The notes beneath the pieces are model-generated. The model did not search any database. It saw nothing but the letters and a program-made list of their open reading frames with translations, and was not told the DNA's origin. Made by a program: the position numbers and the translations under genes. DNA of 64,000 nucleotides, taken from the NCBI GenBank assembly GCA_948146395.1, contig OX411543.1, positions 29,775,558 to 29,839,557 of the forward strand, given 5' to 3'. Numbering within the stretch: position 1 is the first letter of the stretch; each line of letters starts with the position of its first letter. The DNA comes from Fragum whitleyi. Lineage: Eukaryota > Mollusca > Bivalvia > Cardiida > Cardiidae. Of this stretch, positions 33,598-45,641 are shown piece by piece.

Positions 33598-34634
33598 AAC
33601 AAGAGCCATGTTGACATGGACATCCCCCGCCACGAAAGCTTGATAGTAAATTGAAGCCTTATAGATTAAAGATTCTTTTGTAGTGCCAGAGATATACCTC
33701 CTATAAAATCTAAGTATTAAAAATAACAAAGGACAATAACTCCAAAATTATGCAAGCAAGAGTTGTAGTTCTTGTGCATAGCACTTCTACTCCATGAGAT
33801 CTATCCACCCATAAAGATTCAAGTTGATAGCTATTATACTTTAGGAGATATGCTTCAGACATAATCTAAGTATCAAAAATAACAGAGGGCAATAACTCCA
33901 ACATAATGCAAGCAAGAGTTATAGTTCTTGTGCACTGCACTTGTCCTCCATAAGATCTATCCACCCATAAAGTTTCAAGTTGATAGCTATTATAATTTAG
34001 GAGATATGCTCTATGGGCAGATTGCAAGGACTCAAATAAGGTATTATCTTATACAGCTAACATAAAGGTAACAAACATTTAGCCCCCTTTTTGCATGACA
34101 TATTTTTAGACACAAATTTCAAATATTTATGATTAAGAGCATCTGATTTGCCCCTCAAATGTGAAATTTCATCAAATTCAAAACATAAGACTAGGAGAAA
34201 TGAAAGAATAACTGTAATTTACACGCTAACGTAAAGGTAACAAACATTTAGCCCCCTTTTTCCATGATACATTTTTTACGTTAATTTCAAATTGTTTATA
34301 GTAAAGGGCATCTGATTTGCTACTCAAATATGAAATTTCACTAAATTCTGACTGTTAGACTATGAGAAATTTGAGAAAAACTGTTTTTACCCTAAGTCCC
34401 CTTTTCCCGTGACGAGGCCTCAAATCCAGAAATCGTCACAGATGCATCAACACTATATCATAGAAAGTTCACATGGTAAGTTTCATTTAATTTGGCCCAA
34501 GGGTTATGGAGAAATAGGTGGGGACGGACGGATTGACGGACGGAATTACGGACAGACGGACGGACGAACGGATGAACGGATGGACGGACAGACGAAGCGG
34601 CGGCTATATGCTCTCCCTTCGGGGAGCACAAAAA
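33598..34634 (+). mobile_element. Tandem-core element, possibly composite
   Basis: Begins AACAAG and the GCCATGT/ACATGG palindrome, then 150-bp units like those at 17988-18786 up to about 34020. After that the repeats change to AAAGGTAACAAACATTTAGCCCCC-type units (34065-34350, given in pieces). A long GACGGA tract (34515-34592) and a CTCCC-ttc-GGGGAG hairpin close it near 34634. The switch in core suggests recombination or insertion between two related elements. Open frames across the microsatellite are artefacts. Confidence 0.55.
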
Positions 34635-35204
34635 TGCTGTAACCCAAACAATGTTTCTTCCCTTTGATACAATCATTTGGGTGACTTTTCTCCTAGATCA
34701 TTTAAATTCTGTCCAAAGATTTGCTCTGGTATTTACTTGTCTGATATGGAAAAATGTACTTACCCGCACATGGGAAAGCCCGCGTCGGACAAGTAGGGCA
34801 TAGGAATTCCGAACACTTGCTGAAGTAACTAAGTTTTAGAGTAAACTTACAATCAGTTAGTCTACAATCTCGGGACTGCAGTTTCGAAAGGGATGAAACA
34901 AAAAAGTTATTCTGAAACCTCGTAACCATGCCTTTAATTTTGCTATAGTTTACTAGGTTTTAGAATTTAATTTGAAAGAGTTAGTCGTACATCAAACTAT
35001 AGTATCAAAATTTCAATTGAAAAAATTGTTGTAGTTACTAGGTTTTAAAATTAGGCGTTACATGACAAGACTGTAAAACTCGTAGCTACAGATTAATTAC
35101 TTTTTTTTAAAAAATGAAAAAAATCAGTAATTCTGACATATCGAAAATGTGCCTTTTATATCACTGTTGTTTCTTGGTTTTAGAATTAAACTTTCAATAA
35201 GTAA

Positions 35205-35335
35205 CCATGTTAGAGTTAATTTCATCGTGAAATTGACATTCATCTCAATCAAAATCATTCCAAATCGTTCACTCAGCACTCCATTCATTCATTCCAAACA
35301 CTCACCCAAACCACTCAAAAATGCTCCAAATGACT
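35205..35335 (-). repeat. Dispersed repeat shared with 14390-14510 and 51890-51975
   Basis: Reverse strand matches the GAGTGAGCGATTAAGAATG-type repeat: CGTGAAATTGACATTCATCT, GCACTCCATTCATTC, CACTCAAAAATGCTCC. About 120 bp; non-coding. Confidence 0.55.
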
Positions 35336-35484
35336 AAAAAATATAAGATCCACAACTACCTTCAAAATCAATACAGCAAAATCCAAAATCGCAATTTCAC
35401 TGATATGATCGAGATTTTAAGCGTCTGATCATTGGTTCTTGAAGAAATAGGAAGCTATTTTAGGACCATTATGCATAATTAATG

Positions 35485-35556
35485 AAAGGGAGGTAATTGA
35501 TATAGCTTATTTTGTTCATCTTGAACAAAATTAGCAAAAAGAAATTACCTCCCTTT
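35485..35556. mobile_element. Short palindrome (MITE-like)
   Basis: AAAGGGAGGTAATT at the left is inverted at the right as AATTACCTCCCTTT, with TTTTGTTCA-tct-TGAACAAAA at the centre. The 72 bp folds almost completely. Target duplication not identified. Confidence 0.55.
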
Positions 35557-35830
35557 AATTTCACTCAAAACTGGCTCCATGCACTCTTCAATTTCATTTC
35601 GAATTTATTCCAAAATTATTCAACTTGTCAATTTCACGATGTTGGAAACCGAAATAAAAATTGCTTCAAGCTTATTTTACTGACCTTATATAACATGGGC
35701 AATTCCTAAACCTCATAACTAAATTAAAATATTGCCTTAGTTACAAGCTTTTTTATTAATTTAACCAATAACGAGTTGTCCAAAATCCTCGTAACCGCGT
35801 ATTAAAGCGAGCTGTAGCTACAAGGTTTTG

Positions 35831-36531
35831 GGGCGAAACGATTTGTTCCTCTAGAACCCCATCCCAATATCTTTACTACTGAGTTTATAACCTATAGGTA
35901 AACCATGCTATTCGATTGTTTATAAACAGACTTTCGACGAGTTGATATGGACAAATTGGGACCAACGAAATTTTTGCTGTCACGGTCTCTGACTATCCTG
36001 AAAGATCAAAGAAATGCAAAACTACTGGCATTTTTACAATCCTTTGAATTACATCGGTAAACGTCACGTCATAGCGTTTCAAAACCGACCTAATCTTGAA
36101 GAAACTAAAATTGAAACGACAAATAACATTGCAAATCGATAAGGATAAAAAGTATTTTTCGTGGTGAGTTTCTTTTACCCTATCAGTATATACTGGTGAA
36201 TCCATTTGTAATTAAGTACCGTTATCTCGCGCTTGTTGAATTTCAGTTAAGTCCACCCCTCTCCTAGACTGGCTCCCGTCCCACTGATCTGAAGTTTTGT
36301 GAGATTATAAGCAAAATTTGACTAGAGAAAGATGATTTCTTATATTCTCTGACTGGCCAATCAGTGTCAATTTTTGAGAATATGGGAGGTAATTTGAAAT
36401 AAAATAGTTAAACATGAGTGGTCTACCTTAGGTACTTTAAAACTAACTGACAGTCTGGGAGCCAGGCTACCCCTCTCCTGGCTATACCAGATTTTCCCGC
36501 GTTTTCGAATACCGCTGTTGGACTATAGTAA
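35831..36531. other. Unassigned DNA
   Basis: No supported gene. GACTGGCTCCC (36268) and GGGAGCCAGGC (36460) form a short inverted pair around about 180 bp, perhaps the ends of a small element. Confidence 0.35.
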
Positions 36532-37507
36532 TTAGTCCCCTACCGGTGTTCACACCGGAGGGGACTATAGGTTTGCCCTCCGTCTGTCCGTCCGTCCGTC
36601 CGTCTGTCCGTCCGTTCGTCTGTCCGTCTGTCCGCTCAAATCTTGATCCCGCGATAACTTAATAACTAAGCAAGCGTTTTTGATGAAAGTTGGTATATGA
36701 CTAGATGGCAATGTGTAGATTATGCACATCATTTTATTTTTGTTTTTCGACTTAAATTGAGGTTGCTATGGTTACAGAAATAGTGAAAATATGGCCAAAA
36801 ATGGGATCCTGCGATAAGATGATAACTAAGCAAGCTAGTTTGATGAGACTTGGTATATGACTATATTGCAATGTGTAGATTATACACATCATTTTATTTT
36901 TGTTTTTAGACTAAAATTGTTGTTGCTATGGTTACGGAAATAGTGAAAATATGGCAAAAAATATTGGATCCTGCGATAAGTTAATAAGTAAGCAAGCTAA
37001 TTTGATGAGACTTGGTATATGACTAGATGGCAATGTGTAGATTATGCACATCATTTTATCTTTGTTCTTTGACAAAAAGTGCGGTTGCTATGGTAACAGA
37101 AATAGTGAAAATATGGCAAAAAATGGATCCTGCAATAACTTAATAACTAAGCAAGCTAACTTGATGAAACCTGTTTTAAAATGTAAAAAAATTTATAAGC
37201 CATGTCAGGGTGGTGATGCAGCAGTATTAATCACCTCCAGTGAAAGCTCTCATTTCTTACCAACAAGACTGAAGAAAAACATCTTGGATCAGACAAGGTA
37301 ACTGTTATTGATACTATTTCTTGCATCTGTCTATATTGCTTCCATGAATTGTATAGTGGGCACAGCAGAGACAACAACTCATGTAAGTCTTGTTTAACCC
37401 TTTAACAAGACCTGGTTTTGACGTCCCTGATAGAATTGGCGTGGGAAAACATTGAGACAAACAAAGCCGGTAGGGGACTTATGCCCATGTCCAACATGGC
37501 TCTTGTT
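36532..37507 (-). mobile_element. Helitron-like/pearl-like element
   Basis: On the minus strand the end is CCCC-tccggtgtgaacaccggta-GGGG, then ACTAA (TTAG at 36532-36535) and T. A (GTCC)n tract follows (36575-36635). The core has about four units near 145 bp (GTTGCTATGGTTACAG, TTGATGAGACTTGGTATATG, AATGTGTAGATTATGCAC). The other end is GCCATGT-tgg-ACATGG and AACAAG, read on the minus strand. Short frames inside are repeat artefacts. Confidence 0.75.
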
Positions 37508-38000
37508 ATAAATAAAATGACGCTTTGGTAACAATTGAGAGGTTAAAGTTAACGTCAACAAATTTATTACACAAACGACGTCAAGGAGATAACGCAAGGT
37601 AACCTTTTTTGGTTCAAACATAGCCGAGCTAACAAATTACCAGTTCAAAGGCTTTGGAATTAAACTTGGGTATTAATTATCAAAGGTGGAAATTATACCT
37701 TCCCCAGTTACTAGGTTTTCGAATTTAACTTACAGTAAGTGGTAATCAAACCTCGTAACTAAAGATATGTCAGAATGTAGTTACTGTGCTTTGGAATAAA
37801 ATGAGAATTAATTCTCATATCTCGTAACTATACCTTAAATGGGCTTCAATACTACCCTAGTTACTAGGTTAAACGTTCAATGGGTAATTCTATAGCTTCG
37901 CAACAAACAGCTTGAATTCGGCTGACGGCTTTAATTACCTGGCTTTTGGAATCAAACGATAACTCTGAAACGTTGTAACCTTAACTTTAATAATGTTGCC

Positions 38001-38053
38001 CTGCGTTCAGGATAAAAGAAAATGCGCAAATCCGTTTGCCATCCTGAACGCAC
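38001..38053. repeat. Short palindrome
   Basis: TGCGTTCAGGAT is inverted as ATCCTGAACGCA around about 28 bp. It could be a hairpin element within the satellite; too short to classify. Confidence 0.45.
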
Positions 38054-38630
38054 TACTGTAGACACTTGGTTTTAGAATTAAGTCTACAATGAGTAAATCT
38101 ATAAATTCATAGCCACGGCTTAAATCATTTTGTAGTTTTGTTTGAGATTTACAATGATGAAGAATTCTGAACCTTTTATGGATGAATTATATCAAGCTTT
38201 AGTTCTAGGTTTTAGATGACGCAATGAAAAATTCAGTGACCTAGTAACTACAGCTTTGACACCCTGCTGTAGTCATCAGGTTTTAGAATTCCGCTGACAA
38301 TACTGTAGTTACGAGTGTTTGCAAATACAATGGCGATATAATAGTGATTTTGAAATGTCGTAATTATAGTTTTTATCATCTTATAAAAACGCTGTAGTTA
38401 CGATTTTTTTATTGTAAAAGAACGACGATAAATTAGGAAAGTCGCAACGTAGCTTTAATTGGAAATTCACTGACGATAATTTTAAAATTATTAACCCGCG
38501 TTATTAAAGTTTTAATAATTCTGTAGTTTCGAGTTTCTGGAGTTTCATTAACGATAAGTTAATCTGAAGCCTAAAGCTTTAATCTTGCTATAGGTTTGGA
38601 GTTCTGCTATAAAATTGATGATATTTAAGA

Positions 38631-39235
38631 ATTAAATATTTTTTGTGTGTCAATAAGGTTAAACGCCAACAATAACAGTTTAAGTCATATTGATGCGGCT
38701 GGAGCGCCTAATTGAATTGTTTTGTTTTGTCTCGCACAAGAATTGTACATAGATGTAGGAATATGCGGTTTCTCAATTAAGCGTTGGACAACCAAAATAT
38801 TGTCTGCAAAAAAGATTTTGAGATTATTTTTTTTTTAAAGAAAACATCGGAAACCCAGCATTTTCCGTTAAAACGTTTCATATCTTTAGATGCAATCATA
38901 AAGATTATTTATCTCTAAGATCTATTCAGTACCATCTCAAGATATGTCCTGGTATTTACTTTTCCGTGGACAAGTAGACTCTAAAATTGTACTTGTCCGG
39001 CACCGCTATATCTAAGATATATTTTCAACTTAAGAAATTTTGGCCCGCGAATCGACGCAATCATTCACTGCTCTGTTAAATCTACTTCGTATGAAGTTAC
39101 ACCCCTTAAAAAAATAGCTCTTTTGATAGAGAACATGTGTGCCAAGTTTAAAGTTGGGATATCAAGTCTTCGCACAACCACGACGCCAGGACAACAACAC
39201 ACCTGGTTTTCCTCCGAAAATAGAGCTAATTTTTT
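38631..39235. other. AT-rich DNA with SINE fragment
   Basis: 38672-38715 (TTTAAGTCATATTGATGCGGCTGGAGCGCC, in pieces) resembles a short piece of the SINE body. The rest is unassigned. Confidence 0.35.
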
Positions 39236-39443
39236 TTCTTGAATGGGGTTTGGCCGCTTTCAACAATCTTTCAGTTATATCACAGCGGCTAGGGCATATA
39301 ACAATGGATTCCCGGTATTCGGTCGCTTGTATTACCGTTACATCTTTTCCAAGCATCCAGCTGCTATCCCATATAGGTCTACTATTAGCAATCCCTTTGG
39401 GAAAGACTAATAGTCGGGAAGGGCGAATGCCGCCGTCGGGAAA
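39236..39443 (-). mobile_element. tRNA-derived SINE, head-truncated
   Basis: GAATGGGGTTTGGCCGC, CAGCGGCTAGGGCATATAAC, GCATCCAGCTGCTATC, and at the end GCCGCCGTCGGGAAA. Diverged from the others. It runs directly into the tail of the next copy with no spacer, forming a head-to-tail pair. Confidence 0.7.
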
Positions 39444-39722
39444 GGATTGATTGATTGAATGGAATTTTTTGCCACTTAAACATTTTTTCAGTTATTTCGC
39501 GACGGCTAGAGCACCTAACGATGGATTCCTGCTATTTCTGTAACCAGTACAACCATCACATCCTTACCTAGCCTCCAGCTGCCAACTCACATAGGTCTTC
39601 GATTATCAATCCATTGGTGAGAGACAACTAATCGGATGGAATGAGTGCCGCCATCGGGGATCGAACCCGTGACCTCTAGATTGACAGTCCGAATCGCTAC
39701 CATTTTCGCTATGACGGCGGCA
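39444..39722 (-). mobile_element. tRNA-derived SINE, complete with tRNA-like head
   Basis: A (GATT)n tail and the body are followed by the tRNA-like head at 39645-39722. On the minus strand it has GCCGTCATAGCG..., a B-box-like GGTTCGATCCCC and matching acceptor-like CCGCCGTC/GATGGCGG ends. The A-box is slightly damaged (AGCGAAAATGGTAGCG). RNA polymerase III transcription is inferred. Confidence 0.8.
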
Positions 39723-40530
39723 GCAGAGATAAAAATAGATGAAAGCAGGTCGAAACAAGGTTCGAGCTCGCGACTCCACTATTGAGAGCTAATAGCAAAT
39801 TTCTGAATACAGACCGGGCTCGTGTCTCGATTTGACTCTAAATAGAAATTTTTGGTGCAATTTTCTGTAATATATTAACATAGCGACGCTTTGGTTATAG
39901 AAATATTAAATTAACCCTTCTCCTGCTTGGCACATTTTCCTGCCAAAATTTCGTTTTGGCAGGCAGCATGGACTAAGATCAGACGTGCAGTCTGATCTTA
40001 GTACAAATTGCCCGATTTCTAATTAATACTTCTATTGAAACTTACGCCATAACTGTTGTAATATTGTAATTGGTTTGAAACCAAATTTAAGGGTTCGCCG
40101 CAAATATAAATGGAGGCCATTTGTATTTTTGGCCAAAATTTTATATGCAAAATTAAGGCTTTTCTTTATGCAAAGTCAACTGAATATGTTATAAAATGTA
40201 TTAAAAAGGGGAAATGAAGATGTTTTTGATAAAAATATTTGCAAAGAATGCTTTTATAGCTGAAAACAGAGTTCCACATTGCACTTTCGCATTTGCATCC
40301 TTTTGAAAAATGTACCGATGCATTTAGGACAAAAACTTGCAGACGTCAACTGGAATATCCAGAGTACAATCAACGAGGCTTACTTTTGGCTAAAATGCCT
40401 GTGGGAAAGATATTTCAGCGTTGAAAGACACGTGTTTTTTTTCAAGGAAACATGGCAGCCTTTTTTTACAACAACAAAACATGTAAACAAAGATGTTTTA
40501 AGGAATTGCAACGATCGTATTCCTTGAAAG
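39723..40530. repeat. Dispersed sequence with two short palindromes
   Basis: CCTGCCAAAA-tttcg-TTTTGGCAGG (39940-39963) and ACTAAGATCAGAC-gtgca-GTCTGATCTTAGT (39972-40002) lie close together. They are probably the terminal region of a non-autonomous element extending right. No coding region recognised; an 82-codon frame at 40279-40527 has no known motif. Confidence 0.4.
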
Positions 40531-42930
40531 CCAAAGGTGACCGTCCATTATCACTCTTGGGCATTTCTACTTTAAAAATGAGACTAAATTTACCTTGATT
40601 TCTGCTTAGAAATCCTTGCTTTTGTTCTGTTTTTCTCAGCTGTCAAATAAAAAAACTGCTGTGGGAAATTTGTTATGAACCGCTTCACCGAAAAAGAGAT
40701 AAAAATATCACTCCTCTAAAAAAAATAGAGTGGGACCTTTCATACTTATTTGAGAGCAAGTTAAAACGGCCTGAAGTCAAAACGGCCCAAAGTCAAAACG
40801 ACCCCAAATTCGCTAAAACCAGTCAATACCAAGTCAAAGCTTTTACACATTTGGTAAAAAAAGCAAAAATTAATTTTTTTATGTCATATAAGAATATATT
40901 CAATTAATGGCTCGATTTATACATTTTATACATCTTTTTTTTTAATAAGATCACAAATTAAATAGCTTTATTTTTTGGTTTATTTCAATACAAATACACC
41001 TCAATTTACTTGTTTCAGTCTCTCACATTACATCTATAAAGGTTTGTTTCAAATTAAAGACCAATACCCTTATTCATATAAATGTGTTATTATTATAGTC
41101 CGATTGACTTGTATAAGGACCGGCGTTTTCACCAATTACACAAAAATACGTTGGTAAAATCTTTTGTATGTAGTAATATCTTAATTTTAGCTTAATCCAA
41201 ATTAATTTTAGACTATAAAATGGTTCCAGAATGATGCTTTTGTCTACTTAGTAAATGATAATTTTTCGCATTTTCCACTCTTAAGGCTGCTAAGTAGTAA
41301 GAATATGTACACATATACTAAAAAATTGTTTTTATACTAAACTTTTGACACAATAAATGACCAGTTTTCTTTTGTTGGATATGCGTATTTTCATATCGAC
41401 GGTACTCAATTTTAAACTCAAATATCACATATTTTTTACCGTTCATAACTCGCTATTTACTTGTTATATCTCGTGAAAAACGCAACGATTTCGTTAAATA
41501 ATCCATGATTTGATTGGTCCGAATTAGAGAGTACAGGGTTCATCCAGGAAAAGATATAGGCGATTATCAATATCTTGTCAAATGGTTCACGAACAAAGAC
41601 AGAACACACTCATTCTAATATACTTTAGGAGTGAATTACACAAACATAATTAATTTTATAGAAATACTCGAGATTAAATAGAAAAAAAGAAAAAAAAAAC
41701 ACACAAAAAAACGGCTCCTTTAAAATTATCATCTTTTGATTCGATGCAAATTGGTACAGTTGTACAATTTATAGTGAGGCGTCACAGATCAATTTTACAT
41801 TGAAAATGATAGGCAATAACGGTTTCTCGATACTCACATAAACTTGCGGAACTATACCTATTTTGAGAAAGACACTTCACTTTTCCCTTATTATAGAAAC
41901 AATAAGTTGTAATAGGCCAGGAGTTTCATGTAGACGGACAGACAAAATCATTATTTTACTTTCAAAAATCCTGAAAACATATTTTTTCATGGTAATAGAT
42001 TGAAAAAAAGATATTATGATAAGCAAAATTTGCGGTTGAAAATTACTTTTAATTATATTGTATCATTGTTATTGAGTTCAAAAGACAATCCAAGTGTGGG
42101 TGGCCCTTTTTTGACGTTTCGTTAGCGAAATCTACCACTTTAATTCAAACACGAATAAAATATTGGGATTTCATACATCAGAATGAAAATATGACTTCTT
42201 TAATTGAGCTTCAGCCTTTGAGTAATTTCAATTGAACAAAGGAGATACCATCACAAGCTCTATTGTGAAATTTTGCCCTACTATTAACAAGGAATTGTGA
42301 AGAACATGTTGATAATAATGTGGTCATAATCATGCTTTACATTTTGCAGCAAATCGTATAAAGAAAGACTGTGACACCAATATTTATATTGGTGAAATGA
42401 ATCAAAGTCAAATTTACTACACTACACCTCTTTAATAAACGCTTAACTAAATTTTGTCTGTCTTCTTATCTTCCAAAGAAGTCTCTCCCCGCTCACCGCT
42501 CTATGGGCGCCTTTATATACCTCATGTATGTATACATTCCTAACAGAACAAGGTCACCTGATCTACCCACACATTGGCATGATGCCCAGCGGCTCGCTAT
42601 CTGTTGTAAATAGTTTATGACCGAATAATCAGACCACATTCAAAGACAGGCATGGTTGAGTCATTCAAAAAGGAGGCTCGCAGAGATTGAATGTTTTACA
42701 TATCTAATTGGTATATTCTCTATAACGCCAGAAATTTATTTAGAGAGTACAGGTTTAAAAGGGTGAGGCAATTCAAAAACGTTAATTTTTACTTTTTCAA
42801 AATGGAAAAAAGTAACACTTAATTTCGTTAATGTTTCCTATTTTCTTCTGTATAATCGAAGGACACTTAATACAACTCCCTGGAGGACACCTTTTCCGTA
42901 TGATAATATATGCACTCTAAATATATACTC
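40531..42930. other. AT-rich DNA, little structure
   Basis: GTCAAAACG(G/A)CC is repeated at about 40778, 40795 in a short tandem near 40755-40805. Otherwise I see only short unsupported open frames. Confidence 0.35.
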
Positions 42931-43017
42931 TGTACTCTTTTTATAAAACACTTTATTAACAATAGGTTTATATAAATTCTGTACTCTTTTTATAAAACAC
43001 TTTATCAACAACAGGTT
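42931..43017. repeat. 49-bp direct repeat
   Basis: TGTACTCTTTTTATAAAACA followed by CTTTAT(T/C)AACAA begins at 42931 and again at 42980. Two copies, few differences. Confidence 0.6.
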
Positions 43018-43429
43018 TTTTTAGGATTAAATTGACTGTTATCAAATGTCATCTTATTATCCGGTATTTCAAGCGTTTAAGCCTGTTGTCTTGATTATAA
43101 ATAATATTTGAAAATGCAGTAATTAATTATCTTTTACCAAAACCGTTTTCCGCTTGACAAACGAAGAGCTAAGTTTTGGGGATTAGAAACTATGCGTTTT
43201 ATTAATTTTGAGAGGGAAATTGAGAGAGAAAGAAGAATAGAGGAGAGAGTCAAGTTTGTTCAAAATTATATTAATTACTAATCTGAATATCAAAAGTCAA
43301 CTTTATTAAAAAAATCATGCGTAGAAACTGTGTATTCAAAATCTTTAGCATATGATACTTTATTTATTAAGCTCCAATAAAAACCATGAAAGTCATAAAT
43401 TCCGTTCTTTCCCTTTCTTCAGTTTAAAC
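43018..43429. other. AT-rich spacer
   Basis: No supported feature. Confidence 0.3.
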
Positions 43430-43695
43430 ACGCTACGCTCGTACGTGAGATGACCAATCAAAGGCCTCAATACATTTTGACCAATGAAACGAGAGGAAGC
43501 AACGGACCAATGGTGTCCATGCTTACTTTAGGATCTAGTATCGATAAATGAGGACAGGCTAGCCAGTCTAAATAAAAATGGGCCTACTTTTTGCACAAGA
43601 ACAAAAACCGGAAGTGTAGTTGGGTTTTTCCGCGAAAAGGTGAAAATCGAAGAAAACCTGGAAAATCAAAAGCTTAATCGATAGATCAAGGTAGT
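43430..43695 (+). promoter_or_regulatory. Promoter-like patch
   Basis: Three CCAAT cores on the plus strand (GACCAATCAAAG 43450, GACCAATGAAAC 43479, GGACCAATGGTG 43505) are followed by an ETS-like ACCGGAAGTG (43607), an E2F-like TTTCCGCGAAAA (43626) and a donor-like ATCAAGGTAGTT near 43690. The clustering and order suggest a housekeeping-type promoter and first exon. No downstream coding exon is visible in this window. Confidence 0.3.
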
Positions 43696-45085
43696 TTTTG
43701 CCATTTTTCTGTTCATTACATTATTCCTTATATGCAGGCAGAAGGAAACGCCAAAAAATTTGAGTTAAATCAATAAAATCAGCCAATTTTGTTAATTTAC
43801 GCTAAACGTAGATTTCACGTGATGTTTTTACAACAGAAATCTTTCAAATAATCTTACCTATGGAGACCAAAAGGAACCATACGTATTTCCACTATATTTT
43901 GATGGGTATTTTTTATTTATTTTGCAAATATCAATCAAAAATGAAAGTTAATCATATAGTTTTGATATTCATCTTCCTCTTTAAAGTGAAATTTAATGGT
44001 CCGGACGCACAGGTAACAGGTATAAATTAATTCAACAACTTGAAATGTTCAGACATAGTATTAACTTGGTCACCATATGTTATGAAGCGGTCTACTTTCT
44101 TTTTATGAATGAAATATCATTCGGCGTGGGAATAGTAAATGTAAACAAACTCCATGTCTGCCATTTGCAAATTATTTTTCTGGAGTTGGTCATTTTCAGA
44201 TGCAAAATGTGAGTTTTGTGAAATGTTTATGCAAAATTTAAGCCTCCTTCATTGTTCTTTAGCTTTTCCTCTACATGTAGACATTTCTTGTTTTATCTAT
44301 TGTGCAACTGAATCTTTAGTTGATCGCAAATAGAAAATGTTGTAAATGTGTCATATTTTCATGCTTTAAAGACACTTTTTCATATTTTTTTCTACATATC
44401 CAAACTATTTTGCATTCTTTAGTAATATTTTAAAGCTACTATATCAGTTTTGGTCCAATAGATTACTTTGTATGAGTTTTTAATTTCATGTCCATTGACT
44501 CAGTTTCTGTGAATTCAAATCGCGGTAAACCCTTAACTTAGTCTGGTAAGGGTTAATTGATTTCAACAAAGGAATATTTATAGTAATTCATATTTCAACA
44601 CAGACATGACATAAAAGGTTAAACGTACCAGTATTTCACAGAAAGTTTGCCACAAATAAACGATGGGTGAAGAAACAGGGAATCCAGCACACCTTGATTT
44701 TTACTTATCTGTCCTCTATATTAGAATGATGGCGGCATAGCTAATTAGGCGGAACAACAAGTGGTGAAAAGCGTGCAATATTTGAGTGAGTGAATAAATC
44801 GCAGCTTCACGATTTTCTCGTAAATATGCTCTGCCTTCAGGAAGACAAAACAGTGCAAAAGTTAATCCATTTATACCCCGTTTTTCACGCAAGAGCACTC
44901 GCAAAGCGGGGTATAATTGGAAAACTGTTTTCACCGTTTGGTCATCAATAACGTAGGGCTGATATCCACTCACCAATATAATCTACTTAGTGACATAACG
45001 AGTTTTGAATCATGTGTTCAGGATAACGAAACGGTACAGACTGTTTGCATTTTATTTCACTAAATAAATAAGACCTCTCGCAAAG
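43696..45085. other. AT-rich DNA, no supported gene
   Basis: An 86-codon minus frame at 44716-44976 overlaps sequence repeated near 47650-47730 (CGCAAAGCG(G/C)GGTAT, ACGCAGGGCTG-like words), so it is more likely repeat than gene. Confidence 0.35.
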
Positions 45086-45119
45086 CGAACAAATACCCCC
45101 CCCCCCCCCCCCCTCCCCC
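45086..45119. repeat. Poly-C tract
   Basis: About 20 consecutive C, one T, then more C and GGG. It borders the SINE that follows; the length may be an assembly artefact. Confidence 0.7.
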
Positions 45120-45139
45120 GGGTTTTGTCCTGTCCTATA

Positions 45140-45378
45140 AGATTTATTTCCCACCATAAGTCCAGGGTTCGATCTCCGACGGTTGCACTCACCCTTTGCC
45201 ACTATTTGTCTCCCACCATTGGTTTGATTATCGTAGACCTATGTGGGATAGCAGCTGGAGGCGAAGAAAGGATGTAATGGTAGTACTGGTGTGGGAAATA
45301 CCAGGAATTCATTGATAGGTGCTCCAGCCACGGCGATACTACTGAAAGATTGCTGAGAGCGGGATAAACCTCCATACA
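45140..45378 (+). mobile_element. tRNA-derived SINE, plus strand, head degraded
   Basis: A B-box-like GGGTTCGATCTCC at 45166-45178 is followed by the body: CACCATTGGTTTGATTATCG, GACCTATGTGGGATAGCAGC, GGAAATACCAGGAATTC, TAGGTGCTCCAGCCACGGC. The 3' tail is lost. Confidence 0.65.
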
Positions 45379-45641
45379 ACATATAAGAAAACCTAATCCC
45401 ACCAGAACTGCTTTCATACATGATCTATTTGCAACATGATAATAATATTAAGTAAATTCTTCAAGTTCAATGGAGATATAATTTAGCAACAACTATACTT
45501 AGCAAAACAAATAAAAAAAATAAAAAAAGAAAATTTACATTCTTCTTGGTCCGTTTTAAATGACTTACAGTAACTATAGGCCAACTTTATCACCGTGTAT
45601 CAACGTACACCGGATATAGCGATTAGTGAGTCGAGGGAAAT

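Larger units (their letters stand above)
34690..38630. repeat. Diverged hairpin satellite (CCTCGTAACTA...TAGTTACTAGGTTTT), interrupted
   Basis: A unit of very roughly 100-120 bp contains GAAACCTCGTAACTA, a TTTAAT-rich middle and GTAGTTACTAGGTTTTAGAATT (given in pieces). The first and last parts are inverted copies, so each unit can fold on itself. Examples: 34914-34975, 35090-35200, 35706-35830, 37745-37880, 37965-38060, 38235-38300, 38360-38420. A tandem-core element at 36532-37507 and a palindrome at 35485-35556 split it. Confidence 0.55.

Noticed and set aside
34409..34676. Open frames on both strands rich in DGRTDGR or VRPSVRP
   Set aside because: They are translations of the GACGGA microsatellite.
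44716..44976. 86-codon minus-strand frame with protein-like composition
   Set aside because: Its DNA shares words with another region at 47650-47730, indicating a dispersed repeat; no known domain.
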